Part shown: positions 63,389-64,000 of the stretch, one piece after another
How positions within the stretch are numbered: the first letter of the stretch is position 1
Layout: every line of letters starts with the position of its first letter
Source: Salinicola halophyticus
GTDB lineage: Bacteria; Pseudomonadota; Gammaproteobacteria; Pseudomonadales; Halomonadaceae
NCBI RefSeq assembly: GCF_003206695.1
Contig: NZ_PZJN01000004.1
Location: forward strand, 229,570-293,569
Direction: 5' to 3'
DNA length: 64,000 nucleotides
Program-made: the position numbers and the translations under genes
Notes under the pieces: generated by a model
What the model was told of the DNA's origin: nothing
What the model saw: the letters and a program-made list of their open reading frames with translations, nothing else
Database searches by the model: none

Positions 63389-63741
63389 GACGGCACTCCC
63401 TGGATCGTCGCGGTGTCAGAGGTTCTGCGCTCGATGTCTCGCTCGGCAAGAGTCGCGGTCTCCGCCGTCACACCGGGCTGCTCGCCCATGCGGTAGGTCT
63501 CCAGAATCGCGTAGCTGCGAGTATCGCGGGTGATATTGAAGAATTTGCGGCAGCCCACCGCATGCACCCACAGTTCGTGGTGCACGCCGCGCGGATTGTC
63601 GCGAAAGAACAGATAGTCGCCCCAGGCATCATCGGAGCTCGCGGTCGGATCCGCCGGCCTCGCGATGTGCGCCTGCCCCTTGGGATGAAACTCCTCCTCC
63701 TCGCGATACTCGGCGCAGTAAGGGCAGTAGATATGAAACAT
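63385..63741 (-). CDS. soxD: Sarcosine oxidase subunit delta
   Basis: 118-residue zinc subunit. The N-terminal CPYCAEYREEEEF plus His24 and the Cys in VGCRKFF make the zinc site. RDNPRGVHHELWVHAVGCRKFF is the family signature. GGAGA precedes the ATG, just after the soxB stop. The tail is somewhat longer than usual. Confidence 0.95.
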   Translation of the reverse strand: MFHIYCPYCAEYREEEEFHPKGQAHIARPADPTASSDDAWGDYLFFRDNPRGVHHELWVHAVGCRKFFNITRDTRSYAILETYRMGEQPGVTAETATLAERDIERRTSDTATIQGVPS

Positions 63742-63752
63742 GGTCTTTCTCC

Positions 63753-64000
63753 TTAATGCGCGACGCCGGCTGCGCCATGTTCGTCAATGAGCGCCCCGGT
63801 CCGGAATCGATCGATCGAGAACGCTGCCGCGATCGGGTGGGCCTGGCCGTGGGCCAGCGTCCAGGCGAAGACGTTGCCGGAACCCGGCGTCGCCTTGAAA
63901 CCACCGGTTCCCCAGCCGCAGTTGAAAAAGAGCCCCTGTACCGGCGTCTTGGAGATGATCGGGCAGGCGTCCGGCGTGGTGTCGACGATGCCGCCCCACT
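63753..64000 (-). CDS. soxB: Sarcosine oxidase subunit beta, C-terminal end (5' part outside window)
   Basis: Last 81 residues of the FAD-containing subunit. The fragment has [20 protein letters not shown], then [18 protein letters not shown] and [20 protein letters not shown], the covalent-FMN/FAD C-terminal region of SoxB. The stop TAA is at 63753-63755, 11 bp before soxD. The frame was translated by hand. Confidence 0.95.
   Translation of the reverse strand, partial: WGGIVDTTPDACPIISKTPVQGLFFNCGWGTGGFKATPGSGNVFAWTLAHGQAHPIAAAFSIDRFRTGALIDEHGAAGVAH

Noticed and set aside
60284-63496. Long plus-strand open frames opposite soxA (548 and 481 codons)
   Set aside because: They mirror soxA codons in a GC-rich gene, lack recognisable domains, and give Arg/His/Gly-rich translations. 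They are shadows.

Overview
The window is a GC-rich chromosomal segment from a gammaproteobacterium. Gene content and order (nnr-tsaE-amiB-mutL, queG/orn/rsgA/psd, parE-parC, cmoAB, epmA/efp/epmB, cysDN, soxBDAG-purU) and the many acidic proteins fit a halophilic Halomonadaceae member (Halomonas/Salinicola/Kushneria-like). That assignment is inference from gene content; no rRNA is present. I see no tRNA, rRNA, CRISPR array, transposase, integrase or phage gene, so this is mostly core chromosome with one catabolic island.

Layout. 1-4.5 kb, minus strand: nnr-tsaE-amiB-mutL (mutL cut by the window edge). 4.6-11.9 kb: housekeeping genes queG, orn, rsgA, a purine-type permease, a rhodanese, psd and arfB. 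The rsgA/permease spacer (7.54-7.92 kb) holds a large folded inverted-repeat element. 11.9-22.3 kb: a peptide or acyl-amino-acid catabolic island, made of an ABC transporter (binding protein, two permeases, fused double ATPase), an M81 MlrC-like protein and two M20 hydrolases, with a divergent LysR regulator. 22.3-26.0 kb: the EF-P modification cluster epmA, efp and epmB, with an SDR gene translationally coupled to epmA. 26.0-32.0 kb: a QseBC/PmrAB-type two-component system, a divergent DPM-like glycosyltransferase with a PmrA-type box upstream, a DUF3465 protein, and an M4 protease (protealysin-like) with an emfourin-like inhibitor gene. 32.3-42.4 kb: a PilZ plus HD-GYP protein, serB, parC, parE, yqiA and pgi. 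42.5-49.9 kb: cmoAB, an LtaS-like sulfatase, cysE, cysN and cysD. 50.1-58.5 kb: cpdA-yqiB-nudF, a PIN-PhoH protein, a zinc-ribbon protein, a DUF938 methyltransferase, an esterase, a second sulfatase-like membrane protein and a TerC/Alx protein whose leader looks like a yybP-ykoY manganese riboswitch. 58.7-64 kb: purU and soxG-A-D-B (soxB cut by the edge), for sarcosine oxidation and C1 recycling.

A pattern runs through the window. Several gene leaders contain short tandem repeats of unrelated sequence with periods of 7, 14, 15, 16 or 18 bp (sseA, psd, the two-component/glycosyltransferase spacer, DUF3465, parC, parE, the zinc-ribbon gene, DUF938). Two coding regions (nnr, the second sulfatase) carry in-frame 18- and 15-bp repeats. 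The heptamer GCTCGTA occurs both before psd and between parE and parC. No database or folding program was run; all family calls come from reading motifs.
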